DNA of 22,797 nucleotides from a virus. The notes under the pieces are model-generated. The model searched no databases and was not told the DNA's origin. It worked only from the letters and a program-made list of their open reading frames with translations. Location: positions 1-22,797 of the IMG/VR virus record IMGVR_UViG_3300030103_004740. One strand, given 5' to 3'. The translations under genes and the position numbers were made by a program. This document shows positions 5,398 to 12,485 of this stretch, piece after piece; the stretch's first letter is position 1; each line of letters starts with the position of its first letter.

Positions 5398-5713
5398 GAC
5401 TAATAAAGACGTTAATGGAAACTATATTGCAAGAATATACGGAGGTAGTTATACACCTACTCAGTTAATTGAGAAGGATGGAACTACTTATACTGGTTAT
5501 ATAAAACATTATAAATTAAAAGGTTATCGAATGGACTATTATCTTACTGAAGATGGTAGATGGTTTGATGCTATGGGATTTGAATGTAATGTTCCGAGTG
5601 GACTTGACCACGTTAAAAAGGTATGGGAAGTTAAGAATGAAGCTAAGAAATTAAAAGATGATAAGAAGTATCAAGAGTATAAACGGCAAATGTTTAAGAA
5701 GGGAACGAGATAG
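5384..5713 (+). CDS. Hypothetical protein, 109 aa
   Basis: Start at ATG 5384 rather than 5378, because AAGGAG at 5371-5376 is then seven bases away. Beta-rich first half (NYIARIYGGSYTPTQLIEKDGTTYTGYIKHY, LTEDGRWFDAMGFECNV) and a lysine-rich helical tail (KNEAKKLKDDKKYQEYKRQ). No family recognised. It overlaps the LexA-like gene by 14 bases and is likely co-transcribed with it. Confidence 0.6.
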   Translation: MIIPETNKDVNGNYIARIYGGSYTPTQLIEKDGTTYTGYIKHYKLKGYRMDYYLTEDGRWFDAMGFECNVPSGLDHVKKVWEVKNEAKKLKDDKKYQEYKRQMFKKGTR

Positions 5714-5955
5714 TGAGTAAGTTTTATTTAAAGAAGTCATACATTAATATGAATGTTTGTGTTGAAGACTATCATCCAAACATAAAACACGAAGAGAAAT
5801 TAAAATTAAAAGTTAAGTTTACTGATAATGCTACAATTATAAACAAAGATGTAAAAGAAACTAGAAGTACAATAGAAGAAATTGAAGAAAAAGAATATGA
5901 AAAAAAGATTAAAGGTAAGAAAAATACTATTGTTAAATTGGCAGATGTTAAATGA
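5713..5955 (+). CDS. Hypothetical protein, 80 aa (GTG start)
   Basis: Begins at GTG sharing one base with the preceding TAG; GGGAACGAG is a weak upstream purine stretch. Charged protein with strands (KLKLKVKFTDNATII) and an acidic-to-basic helix (STIEEIEEKEYEKKIKGKK). Unrecognised. Its TGA overlaps the next ATG as ATGA at 5952-5955. Confidence 0.55.
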   Translation: MSKFYLKKSYINMNVCVEDYHPNIKHEEKLKLKVKFTDNATIINKDVKETRSTIEEIEEKEYEKKIKGKKNTIVKLADVK

Positions 5956-6311
5956 TTATTAATACTAATGTTATAAATGCTTTCCAAGAAGGTAAGGGTG
6001 AAGGATATTATATTACACCTGAAGTTTTACTATGGAGAAGTGTTATAGTAAGAGCAATTATGGATGCGTTGGATATAGATATTCACGCTTGGGGTTTGAG
6101 TAGAAGAAGAATAGTTGAAGAGGCTAACGCTTGGTTTGATACTAAAGACCCATACTTTGTTGAGGTTTGTGAGAATGGAAATATGTCAGCATATTGGGTG
6201 TGTAGAATATTTAAAAAATTAAAAAATGGAAATGTAAAAAAAGTATTTAAATCTAAAAACTTAAATAAATTTTTAACAGAGTATATTTGTAGGTTTGAAA
6301 ATGAAAAGTAA
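5952..6311 (+). CDS. Hypothetical protein, 119 aa
   Basis: Unrecognised, with a Trp-rich helical core (LLWRSVIVRAIMDALDIDIHAW) and RRRIVEEANAWFDTKDPYFVEVCENGNM. The EA-x-x-W-F plus F-x-E-V-C-E-N-G pattern resembles a small conserved protein of marine phages that I cannot assign a function. It overlaps the downstream nuclease-like gene by 11 bases, consistent with a linked role in DNA metabolism. Confidence 0.6.
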   Translation: MIINTNVINAFQEGKGEGYYITPEVLLWRSVIVRAIMDALDIDIHAWGLSRRRIVEEANAWFDTKDPYFVEVCENGNMSAYWVCRIFKKLKNGNVKKVFKSKNLNKFLTEYICRFENEK

Positions 6312-6699
6312 AATTAAATTAAATGACAATGCTAAGTTTGATATAGACTTAAAGTATGGTCAGGTTAGAGAGAAGAGAGTTGCTGAACTGTTATCTTCAG
6401 ATAAGATTGAAGTTAAAACGGAAAGGAGTTGGTGGAGAAAAACAGGGAACGTAGCAATTGAGTATGAGTATAGAGGTAAACCTAGTGGTATTGATAAGAC
6501 AGATGCTAAATGGTGGTTTCATATACTTGAACAAACAAATAAAGAATATTGTATGTTAGTATTCAGAGTATCAACATTAAAAAAAATAGTGAAGAAATAT
6601 AAGAAGACACATACAAAAAATATAGGTGATTACAGGGCTAGTAAATGTGTAGTTATACCTATAAAAGAATTGTTCCATGAGAGATGTTATAGTTTATAA
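6301..6699 (+). CDS. Probable PD-(D/E)XK-type endonuclease, 132 aa
   Basis: ATG 6301 is preferred over a TTG two codons upstream. Visible elements: FDIDLKYGQVREKRVAELL (helix with a conserved Glu), KIEVKTE giving an E-x-K core, then GNVAIEYEYRGKPSGIDKT, and WWFHI. This order is typical of small PD-(D/E)XK resolvase- or VRR-like nucleases in which the E-x-K strand is followed by a gN-x-x-IE strand. In a T7-like genome such an enzyme may act as the Holliday-junction or genome-processing nuclease in the place of T7 gp3, though it is not recognisably gp3. Located just upstream of the SSB and replication genes. Confidence 0.6.
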   Translation: MKSKIKLNDNAKFDIDLKYGQVREKRVAELLSSDKIEVKTERSWWRKTGNVAIEYEYRGKPSGIDKTDAKWWFHILEQTNKEYCMLVFRVSTLKKIVKKYKKTHTKNIGDYRASKCVVIPIKELFHERCYSL

Positions 6700-6701
6700 T
6701 T

Positions 6702-6989
6702 ATGAGTAATAGAGATTTATTATCAGCGTATAAAGAACAACTTAAAGATTTAACAGAAGAGAAGCAAGACCTAATAAAATTAGCAGATGAGAAGGATGCT
6801 AGAATTAAAAAGTTATTAATTCAATTAGAACAAGCTAATGCAGATGTTGAAAACTTAGGTAAAAGAATAGCTGAAGTAGAGGCAAAGGCAAAAAAGAAAG
6901 ATAAAATAAAGAAGATTATCAATCAAAAGATTGATGAAGTACTAGAAAAAAAAGATGAGATTGTTGTTGACAATGATGATGAAGTATGA
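6702..6989 (+). CDS. Coiled-coil protein with acidic tail, 95 aa
   Basis: Almost the whole length is a predicted coiled coil (LKDLTEEKQDLIKLADEKD, KLLIQLEQANADVENLGKR, KKKDKIKKIINQKIDEV) and it ends in a short acidic tail (VVDNDDEV). It stands directly before the SSB gene. No catalytic motif; possibly an oligomeric scaffold. The stop is followed by a 6-bp inverted repeat. Confidence 0.6.
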   Translation: MSNRDLLSAYKEQLKDLTEEKQDLIKLADEKDARIKKLLIQLEQANADVENLGKRIAEVEAKAKKKDKIKKIINQKIDEVLEKKDEIVVDNDDEV

Positions 6990-6990
6990 T

Positions 6991-7007
6991 ATTGTTTCAC
7001 CAACAAT
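6991..7007. repeat. Perfect 6-bp inverted repeat before SSB
   Basis: ATTGTT-TCACC-AACAAT, a perfect inverted repeat with a 5-base loop in the gap between the coiled-coil gene and the SSB gene. It is followed by A-rich, not T-rich, sequence, so it is not an intrinsic terminator on the + strand. It could be a protein-binding site or a small RNA hairpin. Confidence 0.4.
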
Positions 7008-7042
7008 GAAAAATAAAAATATAAATAGAGGTAAAAAATAAA

Positions 7043-7492
7043 ATGGCAATAGTAGAAGGTACAGCGTACTGGGCATCAATAACAAGACCAAACGAAAAGT
7101 TTGAACCAATGTGGAGAGTTGATTTATCAGTATCAGATAAAGATGCTGAGGAATTTAAAAGCAAAGGTGTCAATGTTAAAGAGTCTGTTATAGATGACAA
7201 GACTATAAAAAACATGATAACTTTTAAACGTAAAGTTTCAAAAGCAAATGGAGACAGAAATTCTCAACCTACACTCGTAGATGCAGAGAAAAAACCACTA
7301 GAAAAAATAGTTGGTAATGGCAGTAAAGTAAAGGTTATGTATAAATCTTATGATTGGAACTACAAAGGAAAGAAAGGTACAGGCTTAGACCTCCAAGCAG
7401 TACAGGTCGTTGACTTGATAGAGTATCAACCTAAAGAAGATTTTGCAGTAGAGAAATCTTCAAATGGTGTTGACATCAAGGAAGATTTTTAG
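7043..7492 (+). CDS. Single-stranded DNA-binding protein, T7 gp2.5-like, 149 aa
   Basis: Binds ssDNA during replication and recombination and contacts the polymerase and helicase. The sequence begins with an OB-fold-type stretch (AIVEGTAYWASITRPNEKF, MWRVDLSVSD) and continues ITFKRKV, GSKVKVMYKSYDW and GTGLDLQAVQVVDLI, as in phage gp2.5-like proteins annotated as ssDNA-binding. It ends in IKEDF: an acidic tail with terminal Phe, the feature that in T7 gp2.5 mediates protein contacts. It is shorter than T7 gp2.5 (232 residues). AGAGGT lies about ten bases before the ATG. A terminator follows the gene. Confidence 0.75.
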   Translation: MAIVEGTAYWASITRPNEKFEPMWRVDLSVSDKDAEEFKSKGVNVKESVIDDKTIKNMITFKRKVSKANGDRNSQPTLVDAEKKPLEKIVGNGSKVKVMYKSYDWNYKGKKGTGLDLQAVQVVDLIEYQPKEDFAVEKSSNGVDIKEDF

Positions 7493-7544
7493 TAGTATCA
7501 GTTTGTTAAATGAAGTTTAGATTTATTCATTTATCTACTCCGTT

Positions 7545-7585
7545 GGAAGAGGTGGCTTGTAGTGAGTCTCCTCTTCCTTTTTTTT
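7545..7585 (+). terminator. Rho-independent terminator or attenuator
   Basis: GGAAGAGG (7545-7552) pairs perfectly with CCTCTTCC (7570-7577) around a 17-base loop, followed at once by eight T (7578-7585). It is the only GC-containing stem with a T-run seen on the + strand. Only 19 bases separate the T-run from GAGGG at 7605-7609, leaving no space for a downstream promoter, so the replication genes must depend on read-through or on a start upstream. The stretch 7493-7602 otherwise holds no gene. Confidence 0.8.
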
Positions 7586-7614
7586 ATTTAGAATAATTAA
7601 CAATGAGGGCGACA

Positions 7615-9252
7615 ATGGAAACAGAAAAGAATGGGTTTGTTAAATATCACCTACCCTGTCCACTATGTTCAAGTAGTGATGCAGTATCAGTAAACAAAGA
7701 TGGGTCAGCATATTGTTTTTCTTGTCAAGAATTTATCAAGGAATATAATATGGAAACAACAGAAATACAATCAACAAATTCAAAGAACGAATATGAGGTA
7801 TCAGACTACCTTAAACAATCTAACTATGCAGAAATTATAGATAGAAATATAAGAGAACAAACTTGTAAGCGTTATGGTGTTACAGTAAAAATGGATAGCG
7901 TTGGTAATATAACGAACCATTATTATCCGTATCACGATAAACAAGGTGCAAAGATAGCAACTAAAACTAGATATACAAAACTAAAAGAGTTTAGTTTGCA
8001 AGGTAATACTAAACTATCAGGCTTGTTTGGTGAACATTTATTTAATAAAAATAAATATATTATTATTACTGAAGGTGAGTTAGATTGTTTATCAGCTTAT
8101 CAAATGTTTAAAACTGATAGATATGAAACACCAGTAGTAAGTATTAAGAATGGAATTACCTCAGCAGTAAAAGATATTAAAGGTAGTTTAGATTGGTTAG
8201 AACAATTTGATAATGTCATAATAAATTTTGACAATGATGAGCAAGGAAGAGAAGGTGCATTAAAAGTTGCAGAGTTATTTAGTCCAGGAAAATGTAAGAT
8301 ATTACATTTACCAAATGAATATAAAGATGCTTCAGATTGTTTAAGTAAAAATAAAATTCAAGTATATACAAAAGCATTTTGGGATGCTAAGTTATATGCT
8401 CCTGATGGTATCATCAATGCTAATATATTATTTGATGAGATAACTAAACCAACATTAAAATCGTTTGTTCAATATCCTTTTGAGGGTATAAACAAATTGA
8501 CTTATGGTATTAGACCTGCAGAATTAATTACATTTACAGCAGGAAGTGGCTTAGGTAAAACTCAAGTAATGAGAGAGATTGTTCATCATATGATTAAATC
8601 AACAAAAGATAATATTGGTTTGTTAATGTTAGAAGAAACACCAGTAATAACTTCAAAAGGTTTAATGAGTGTAGAGGCAAATCAAAGATTACATTTACCT
8701 GATGTTCATGTAAGTAAAGAAGAGATGAAGACTTACTTTGATGCAACAGTAGGTACAGGTAGAGTATTTATGTTTGACCATTTCGGCTCTAATTCAATAG
8801 ATAATATTGTTTCAAGAGTTAGATACTTAGCTAAAGGTTTAGATTGTAAATATATTATTATCGACCACGTTAGTATTATAGTATCAGACCAAAGTCATGG
8901 AGATGAACGAAGAGCATTAGATGAGATTATGACTAGACTTAGAACGCTAGTACAAGAGACAGGCGTTTCAATGATTGTTGTTTCTCATTTAAGAAGACCT
9001 GACGGCAAAGGACATGAAGAGGGTGCAGCGACAAGTTTATCTCAATTAAGAGGGTCAGCTAGTATTGGTCAGCTTAGTGATATGGTAATAGGTTTAGAGA
9101 GAGATGCTCAGAATGATGACCCTGAGATTAGAAATACAACAAGAGTAAGAGTATTAAAGAATAGATTTGCAGGATTAACTGGTCCATGTTGTAATTTACA
9201 ATATGATGTTGATACTGGTAGATTAAAAGAGGTGAACCTTGACGACATTTAA
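7615..9252 (+). CDS. Primase-helicase, T7 gp4-like, 545 aa
   Basis: Bifunctional replisome enzyme that makes RNA primers and unwinds the fork. Zinc-binding domain C15-x2-C18...C34-x2-C37; TOPRIM primase core IITEGELDCLSAY and INFDNDEQGREGA; RecA-like helicase with Walker A GSGLGKT, Walker B YIIIDH and C-terminal VVSHLRRPDG, then LRGSASIGQLSDMVIGLERD. Length is close to T7 gp4 (566). Start 7615 is chosen over an ATG at 7603 because GAGGG at 7605-7609 is five bases from it. A second start at 7750 behind AAGGA is likely. It overlaps the polymerase gene by 14 bases. Confidence 0.93.
   Translation: METEKNGFVKYHLPCPLCSSSDAVSVNKDGSAYCFSCQEFIKEYNMETTEIQSTNSKNEYEVSDYLKQSNYAEIIDRNIREQTCKRYGVTVKMDSVGNITNHYYPYHDKQGAKIATKTRYTKLKEFSLQGNTKLSGLFGEHLFNKNKYIIITEGELDCLSAYQMFKTDRYETPVVSIKNGITSAVKDIKGSLDWLEQFDNVIINFDNDEQGREGALKVAELFSPGKCKILHLPNEYKDASDCLSKNKIQVYTKAFWDAKLYAPDGIINANILFDEITKPTLKSFVQYPFEGINKLTYGIRPAELITFTAGSGLGKTQVMREIVHHMIKSTKDNIGLLMLEETPVITSKGLMSVEANQRLHLPDVHVSKEEMKTYFDATVGTGRVFMFDHFGSNSIDNIVSRVRYLAKGLDCKYIIIDHVSIIVSDQSHGDERRALDEIMTRLRTLVQETGVSMIVVSHLRRPDGKGHEEGAATSLSQLRGSASIGQLSDMVIGLERDAQNDDPEIRNTTRVRVLKNRFAGLTGPCCNLQYDVDTGRLKEVNLDDI
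7750..9252 (+). CDS. Candidate internal-start short form of primase-helicase, 500 aa
   Basis: Met46 of the long form (ATG 7750) is preceded by AAGGA at 7738-7742 with a 7-base spacer, and lies nine residues after the last zinc ligand. Translation here would yield a helicase without the zinc-binding domain, the same division as T7 gp4A/gp4B, where the short form also begins after the zinc domain. Codons at both starts are identical for three positions (ATGGAAACA). The existence of the protein is inferred from the ribosome site and the T7 precedent. Confidence 0.55.
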   Translation: METTEIQSTNSKNEYEVSDYLKQSNYAEIIDRNIREQTCKRYGVTVKMDSVGNITNHYYPYHDKQGAKIATKTRYTKLKEFSLQGNTKLSGLFGEHLFNKNKYIIITEGELDCLSAYQMFKTDRYETPVVSIKNGITSAVKDIKGSLDWLEQFDNVIINFDNDEQGREGALKVAELFSPGKCKILHLPNEYKDASDCLSKNKIQVYTKAFWDAKLYAPDGIINANILFDEITKPTLKSFVQYPFEGINKLTYGIRPAELITFTAGSGLGKTQVMREIVHHMIKSTKDNIGLLMLEETPVITSKGLMSVEANQRLHLPDVHVSKEEMKTYFDATVGTGRVFMFDHFGSNSIDNIVSRVRYLAKGLDCKYIIIDHVSIIVSDQSHGDERRALDEIMTRLRTLVQETGVSMIVVSHLRRPDGKGHEEGAATSLSQLRGSASIGQLSDMVIGLERDAQNDDPEIRNTTRVRVLKNRFAGLTGPCCNLQYDVDTGRLKEVNLDDI

Positions 9253-10927
9253 TAAAGTAGTTTTTGATATAGAGACTACTATTAATGCAGATAAGATATG
9301 GTGTATTGTTTGTAAACATGATAAAACTTATTATCAATTTACAGAAGGTAAAAACTTACACAGGTTTGAAGAGTTTGCAAGTAAGACAAAAGAATTTATA
9401 GGACACAATATTATTGGATTTGATATTCCAGTAGTTAATAAATCTTTTGGTAAAGACTTGTTTAAAGATTGTAAGATTACAGATACATTAGTATTATCAA
9501 GATTGTTAAACCCAGTTATAGATGGAGGACATTCATTAAAAAACTGGGGTACAAAGTTAGGACATAATAAAATAGAGTTTGAACAATTTGATTTTCTTTC
9601 TGATGATATGTTAAAGTATTGTAGAAATGATGTTGAACTAACTGAAAGACTCTATAAATTTTTAATACTAAAGGTAAAAGATTTTGGGGAGTCCGTTGAT
9701 TTAGAACATAAAGTTTCTACCATCATACAGGACCAACACGAAAAAGGTTTTAAATTAGATATAATAAATGCTTATGGATTACAAGCTAAGTTTCAAGAGG
9801 ACATGAATGATTTAACTAATGAAGTTAGAAAGTCTTTCCCTCCTTTAAAGATAGAAGAAGAGTTTATTCCTAAAGCAAATAATAAAGCTAGAGGATATGT
9901 TAAAGGTGTTCCTTTTACAAAGGTTAAATATAAAGAATTTAATCTAGGTTCTAGACAACAGATAGCTGAGAGATTGGTTATGCTTGGATGGAAGCCTAAA
10001 AAGAAAACAGAAAAAGGACATATAATTGTTGATGAAAAAGTTTTATCAGAAATAAAAAACATACCTGAAGCAAAACTAATTAACAAGTTTCTAATGCTTC
10101 AAAAAAGAATAGCCCAAGTTTCCTCCTGGATTGAAGCAGTTAGAGAAGATGGAAGAGTACATGGCAAAGTAATAACCAATGGTACAATTACAGGAAGGAT
10201 GAGTCATCAATCGCCCAATATGGCTCAAGTTCCTGCTGTGTACTCTCCATATGGTAAAGAATGTAGAGGACTATGGATAGTAGAAAAGGGCTATAAATTA
10301 GTAGGTGTGGATGCATCAGGGCTAGAGCTAAGGATGTTAGCACACTACATGAACGATAAGGATTATACAAATGAAGTCATTAATGGAGATATACATACTT
10401 CAAATCAAGTTGCTGCTGGTTTGGGGTCGAGAGATGAGGCAAAGACTTTCATCTATGCTTTTATCTATGGAGCAGGGAATAAAAAAATCGGAACTATCAT
10501 TGGAGGCTCGGAAAGAGATGGCGAAAGAGTTAAAGAAAAATTTCTTAGAGCAACGCCAAGTCTTAGACGCTTACGAGAAAAAGTGGAACGAGTGGCTCAA
10601 CGTAGATGGGTCAGAGGACTCGACCAAAGAAAAATAATAATCAGGCATCCTCACGCTGCATTAAATACATTATTACAGGGTGCAGGTGCTTGTGTTATGA
10701 AAAAAGCGTTGACAATCCTACAAGAATATGTTATAAATAAACAAATCAAAGCCTTCCCAGTTGTGAATGTGCATGATGAATTTCAGTATGAAGTTCAAGA
10801 AGATAGAGCAGATGAATTTGGAAGACTTGCAGTACAATCAATAATTGATGCAGGACAACAATTAAATGTTAGGTGTCAATTAAATGGAGAATATAAAATT
10901 GGAAACAACTGGTCAGAAACACACTAA
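9239..10927 (+). CDS. DNA polymerase, family A, T7 gp5-like, 562 aa (TTG start)
   Basis: Replicative polymerase with 3'-5' exonuclease. Exo residues: D10/E12 (FDIET), D62 (GFDIP), Y127/D131 (YCRNDV). Polymerase motif A VGVDASGLELR (D358), motif B R398-x3-K402-x3-Y406 (RDEAKTFIYAFIYGAG), motif C VHDE (D513). C-terminal His as in T7. Y406 corresponds to T7 Y526. The distance from exo III Asp to motif A Asp is 227 residues against 301 in T7 (D174 to D475), a deficit of 74 falling where T7 has its 76-residue thioredoxin-binding insertion. No ATG precedes the exo I motif, so the TTG at 9239, behind GAGGTG, is the start. Confidence 0.95.
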   Translation: MTTFNKVVFDIETTINADKIWCIVCKHDKTYYQFTEGKNLHRFEEFASKTKEFIGHNIIGFDIPVVNKSFGKDLFKDCKITDTLVLSRLLNPVIDGGHSLKNWGTKLGHNKIEFEQFDFLSDDMLKYCRNDVELTERLYKFLILKVKDFGESVDLEHKVSTIIQDQHEKGFKLDIINAYGLQAKFQEDMNDLTNEVRKSFPPLKIEEEFIPKANNKARGYVKGVPFTKVKYKEFNLGSRQQIAERLVMLGWKPKKKTEKGHIIVDEKVLSEIKNIPEAKLINKFLMLQKRIAQVSSWIEAVREDGRVHGKVITNGTITGRMSHQSPNMAQVPAVYSPYGKECRGLWIVEKGYKLVGVDASGLELRMLAHYMNDKDYTNEVINGDIHTSNQVAAGLGSRDEAKTFIYAFIYGAGNKKIGTIIGGSERDGERVKEKFLRATPSLRRLREKVERVAQRRWVRGLDQRKIIIRHPHAALNTLLQGAGACVMKKALTILQEYVINKQIKAFPVVNVHDEFQYEVQEDRADEFGRLAVQSIIDAGQQLNVRCQLNGEYKIGNNWSETH

Positions 10928-11822
10928 GACTTTAGATACTTTAGCTGTTGATATTAAAAAGTTAATTGCAAATATTTCTAAAGGTAAACCTGCTAAAGTT
11001 AGTGAAGAACAATTAAATAGATTTCTTACTAATATTAAAGATGCTTTCTTAGCTTGGAATAATCCTGATAGAAAAAAACAAGGGATGTTAAGAATGTCTG
11101 TACTAGGTAAACCACCTAGACAATTATGGTTTGATAGATTTAGTCCAAAGAAATACTTAGCAGGGGATGATAGTCTTAACTTAAAATTTTTATATGGACA
11201 TTTGCTTGAGCATTTAATTTTATTTTTAGCTGAATTAGCAGGACATAAAATTGAAGACCAACAAAAGAAAGTTGAGATAGATGGTATTACAGGACATATA
11301 GATAGTAAGATAGATGGTGAAGTGTGTGATGTTAAGTCAGCATCATCATTTAGTTTTAAAAAATTTAAGTCAGGTGAATTATTAGGTGATGACCCATTTG
11401 GTTATCATGCACAGATAGCAGGATATGAACAAGCTGAAGGAACAAACAAAGGTGGCTTTCTTGTTATTGATAAAGTTTCAGGTGATGTATGTTTATACCA
11501 ACCTGATGATTTAGCAAAACCTAATGCAAGTCATTTAATTAAAACATTAAAAGAAACATTAGAAAAAAAAGAACCACCTGAAGATAAATGTTTTCCGTTA
11601 TCTAATACTAAAGCAGGTAATAAAGAATTGCCTATTGGTTGTCAATGGTGTCAACATAAATATGAATGCTATAAAGATAGTAATAATGGTAAAGGTTTAA
11701 GAATATTTAAATATGCTAATAAGAATGTTTATTTAGCTGAAGTAAATAAAGAACCTAATGTAGAAGAAATAACACATAAATTTAAAGAGGAGTTAAAAAC
11801 TTTTAACAAAAAATATGCTTGA
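10884..11822 (+). CDS. RecB/Cas4-like exonuclease (PD-(D/E)XK), 312 aa
   Basis: Probable dsDNA exonuclease filling the role of T7 gp6 in host DNA breakdown and recombination. Motifs in order: GHLLEH (His106), GHIDSKIDG (Asp140), D149-V-K151, and Q177-x3-Y181, the set used by the RecB/AddB/Cas4 branch. Near the C-terminus four cysteines, C236, C253, C256, C262, resemble the metal-cluster cysteines of that branch, though in Cas4/AddB the first Cys is N-terminal to the nuclease core. It starts 44 bases inside the polymerase gene; a TTG at 10899 is an alternative start. Confidence 0.85.
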   Translation: MENIKLETTGQKHTKTLDTLAVDIKKLIANISKGKPAKVSEEQLNRFLTNIKDAFLAWNNPDRKKQGMLRMSVLGKPPRQLWFDRFSPKKYLAGDDSLNLKFLYGHLLEHLILFLAELAGHKIEDQQKKVEIDGITGHIDSKIDGEVCDVKSASSFSFKKFKSGELLGDDPFGYHAQIAGYEQAEGTNKGGFLVIDKVSGDVCLYQPDDLAKPNASHLIKTLKETLEKKEPPEDKCFPLSNTKAGNKELPIGCQWCQHKYECYKDSNNGKGLRIFKYANKNVYLAEVNKEPNVEEITHKFKEELKTFNKKYA

Positions 11823-12180
11823 ACATAAACATCTTCTTATAAGGGCAGAAGTAAAAAAACCTTTATCTAATGAACAAGATACAATAAACTGGTTAAGTAA
11901 ATTAGTTAATAAGATTGATATGAATATATTGGCAGGACCATATGCATCTACAGTTTCTAAGAAGGGTAACAAAGGATTGAGTGGTGTTGTTATTATAGAT
12001 ACATCTCATATTGCTATCCATACATGGGATGAGACAGACCCTGCTTTAATACAATTAGACGTTTATTCTTGTAAACATTTTAAGAAATCTGATGTAGTAG
12101 ATTGTTTAGAAGACTTACAACCTGTTACAATAGATTATAAATACTTTGATAGAGAAACAAACTTTGTGGAAATTAAATAA
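11815..12180 (+). CDS. speD: SpeD-like pyruvoyl-dependent decarboxylase, 121 aa
   Basis: Member of the prokaryotic S-adenosylmethionine decarboxylase family, which self-cleaves to make a pyruvoyl cofactor and supplies decarboxylated SAM for spermidine synthesis. The core is DTSHIAIHTWDE (residues 62-73): Ser64 is the expected pyruvoyl precursor, His69 and Cys86 (LDVYSC) match the family's processing and catalytic His and Cys. The residue before Ser is Thr rather than the Glu usual in bacterial SpeD. The protein resembles SpeD-like proteins of marine cyanophages. Since some phage and bacterial SpeD homologues decarboxylate arginine or ornithine instead, the substrate is uncertain. It overlaps neighbours by 8 and 1 bases. 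Confidence 0.8.
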   Translation: MLEHKHLLIRAEVKKPLSNEQDTINWLSKLVNKIDMNILAGPYASTVSKKGNKGLSGVVIIDTSHIAIHTWDETDPALIQLDVYSCKHFKKSDVVDCLEDLQPVTIDYKYFDRETNFVEIK

Positions 12181-12485
12181 TGAATACAAAGAAGATGAGT
12201 AAGATAAGAAGAAAAGCAGAAGGATTTCTTGTTGTATGGTTAAGAGGATTATTAAATAAAGAAGAACAAGCTAAAGTAAATGTAAAAAATGTATTTAGTT
12301 TATTACCAAATCAAACTCATTATTGGCAAGGTACAACATTAAGACTACAACCTTGGTCATACAAATGGATAGTAAAGAAGTTAAAACGAAATCCGTTGTT
12401 GACATACGACCAACTAAATGCTACACTACAGCCGACAGAAAAAGATTTAAGAAGACAAAAAATGATTGAACAAGGACCATTATAA
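12180..12485 (+). CDS. Basic hypothetical protein, 101 aa
   Basis: Starts in TAATG with the SpeD-like gene. Basic throughout, with KIRRKAEGFLVVWLRGLLN, then THYWQGTTLRLQPWSYKWIVKKLKR and LTYDQL. The Trp-rich LQPWSYKWIVKKLKRNP segment and basic composition suggest nucleic-acid binding, but no family is recognised. Confidence 0.6.
   Translation: MNTKKMSKIRRKAEGFLVVWLRGLLNKEEQAKVNVKNVFSLLPNQTHYWQGTTLRLQPWSYKWIVKKLKRNPLLTYDQLNATLQPTEKDLRRQKMIEQGPL

Noticed and set aside
6301-6699. T7 gp3 endonuclease I homologue
   Set aside because: The E-x-K core suits the wider PD-(D/E)XK group but the surrounding sequence does not follow T7 gp3.
6991-7007. Inverted repeat ATTGTT/AACAAT as a terminator before SSB
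   Set aside because: Followed by A-rich sequence rather than a T-run on the + strand; listed only as a repeat.
7603-7614. ATG 7603 as the start of primase-helicase
   Set aside because: It lacks a Shine-Dalgarno, while GAGGG inside these codons is well placed for ATG 7615.
10371-10637. 88-codon + strand ORF inside the polymerase gene
   Set aside because: It runs through polymerase motif B in another frame; no ribosome site of its own.
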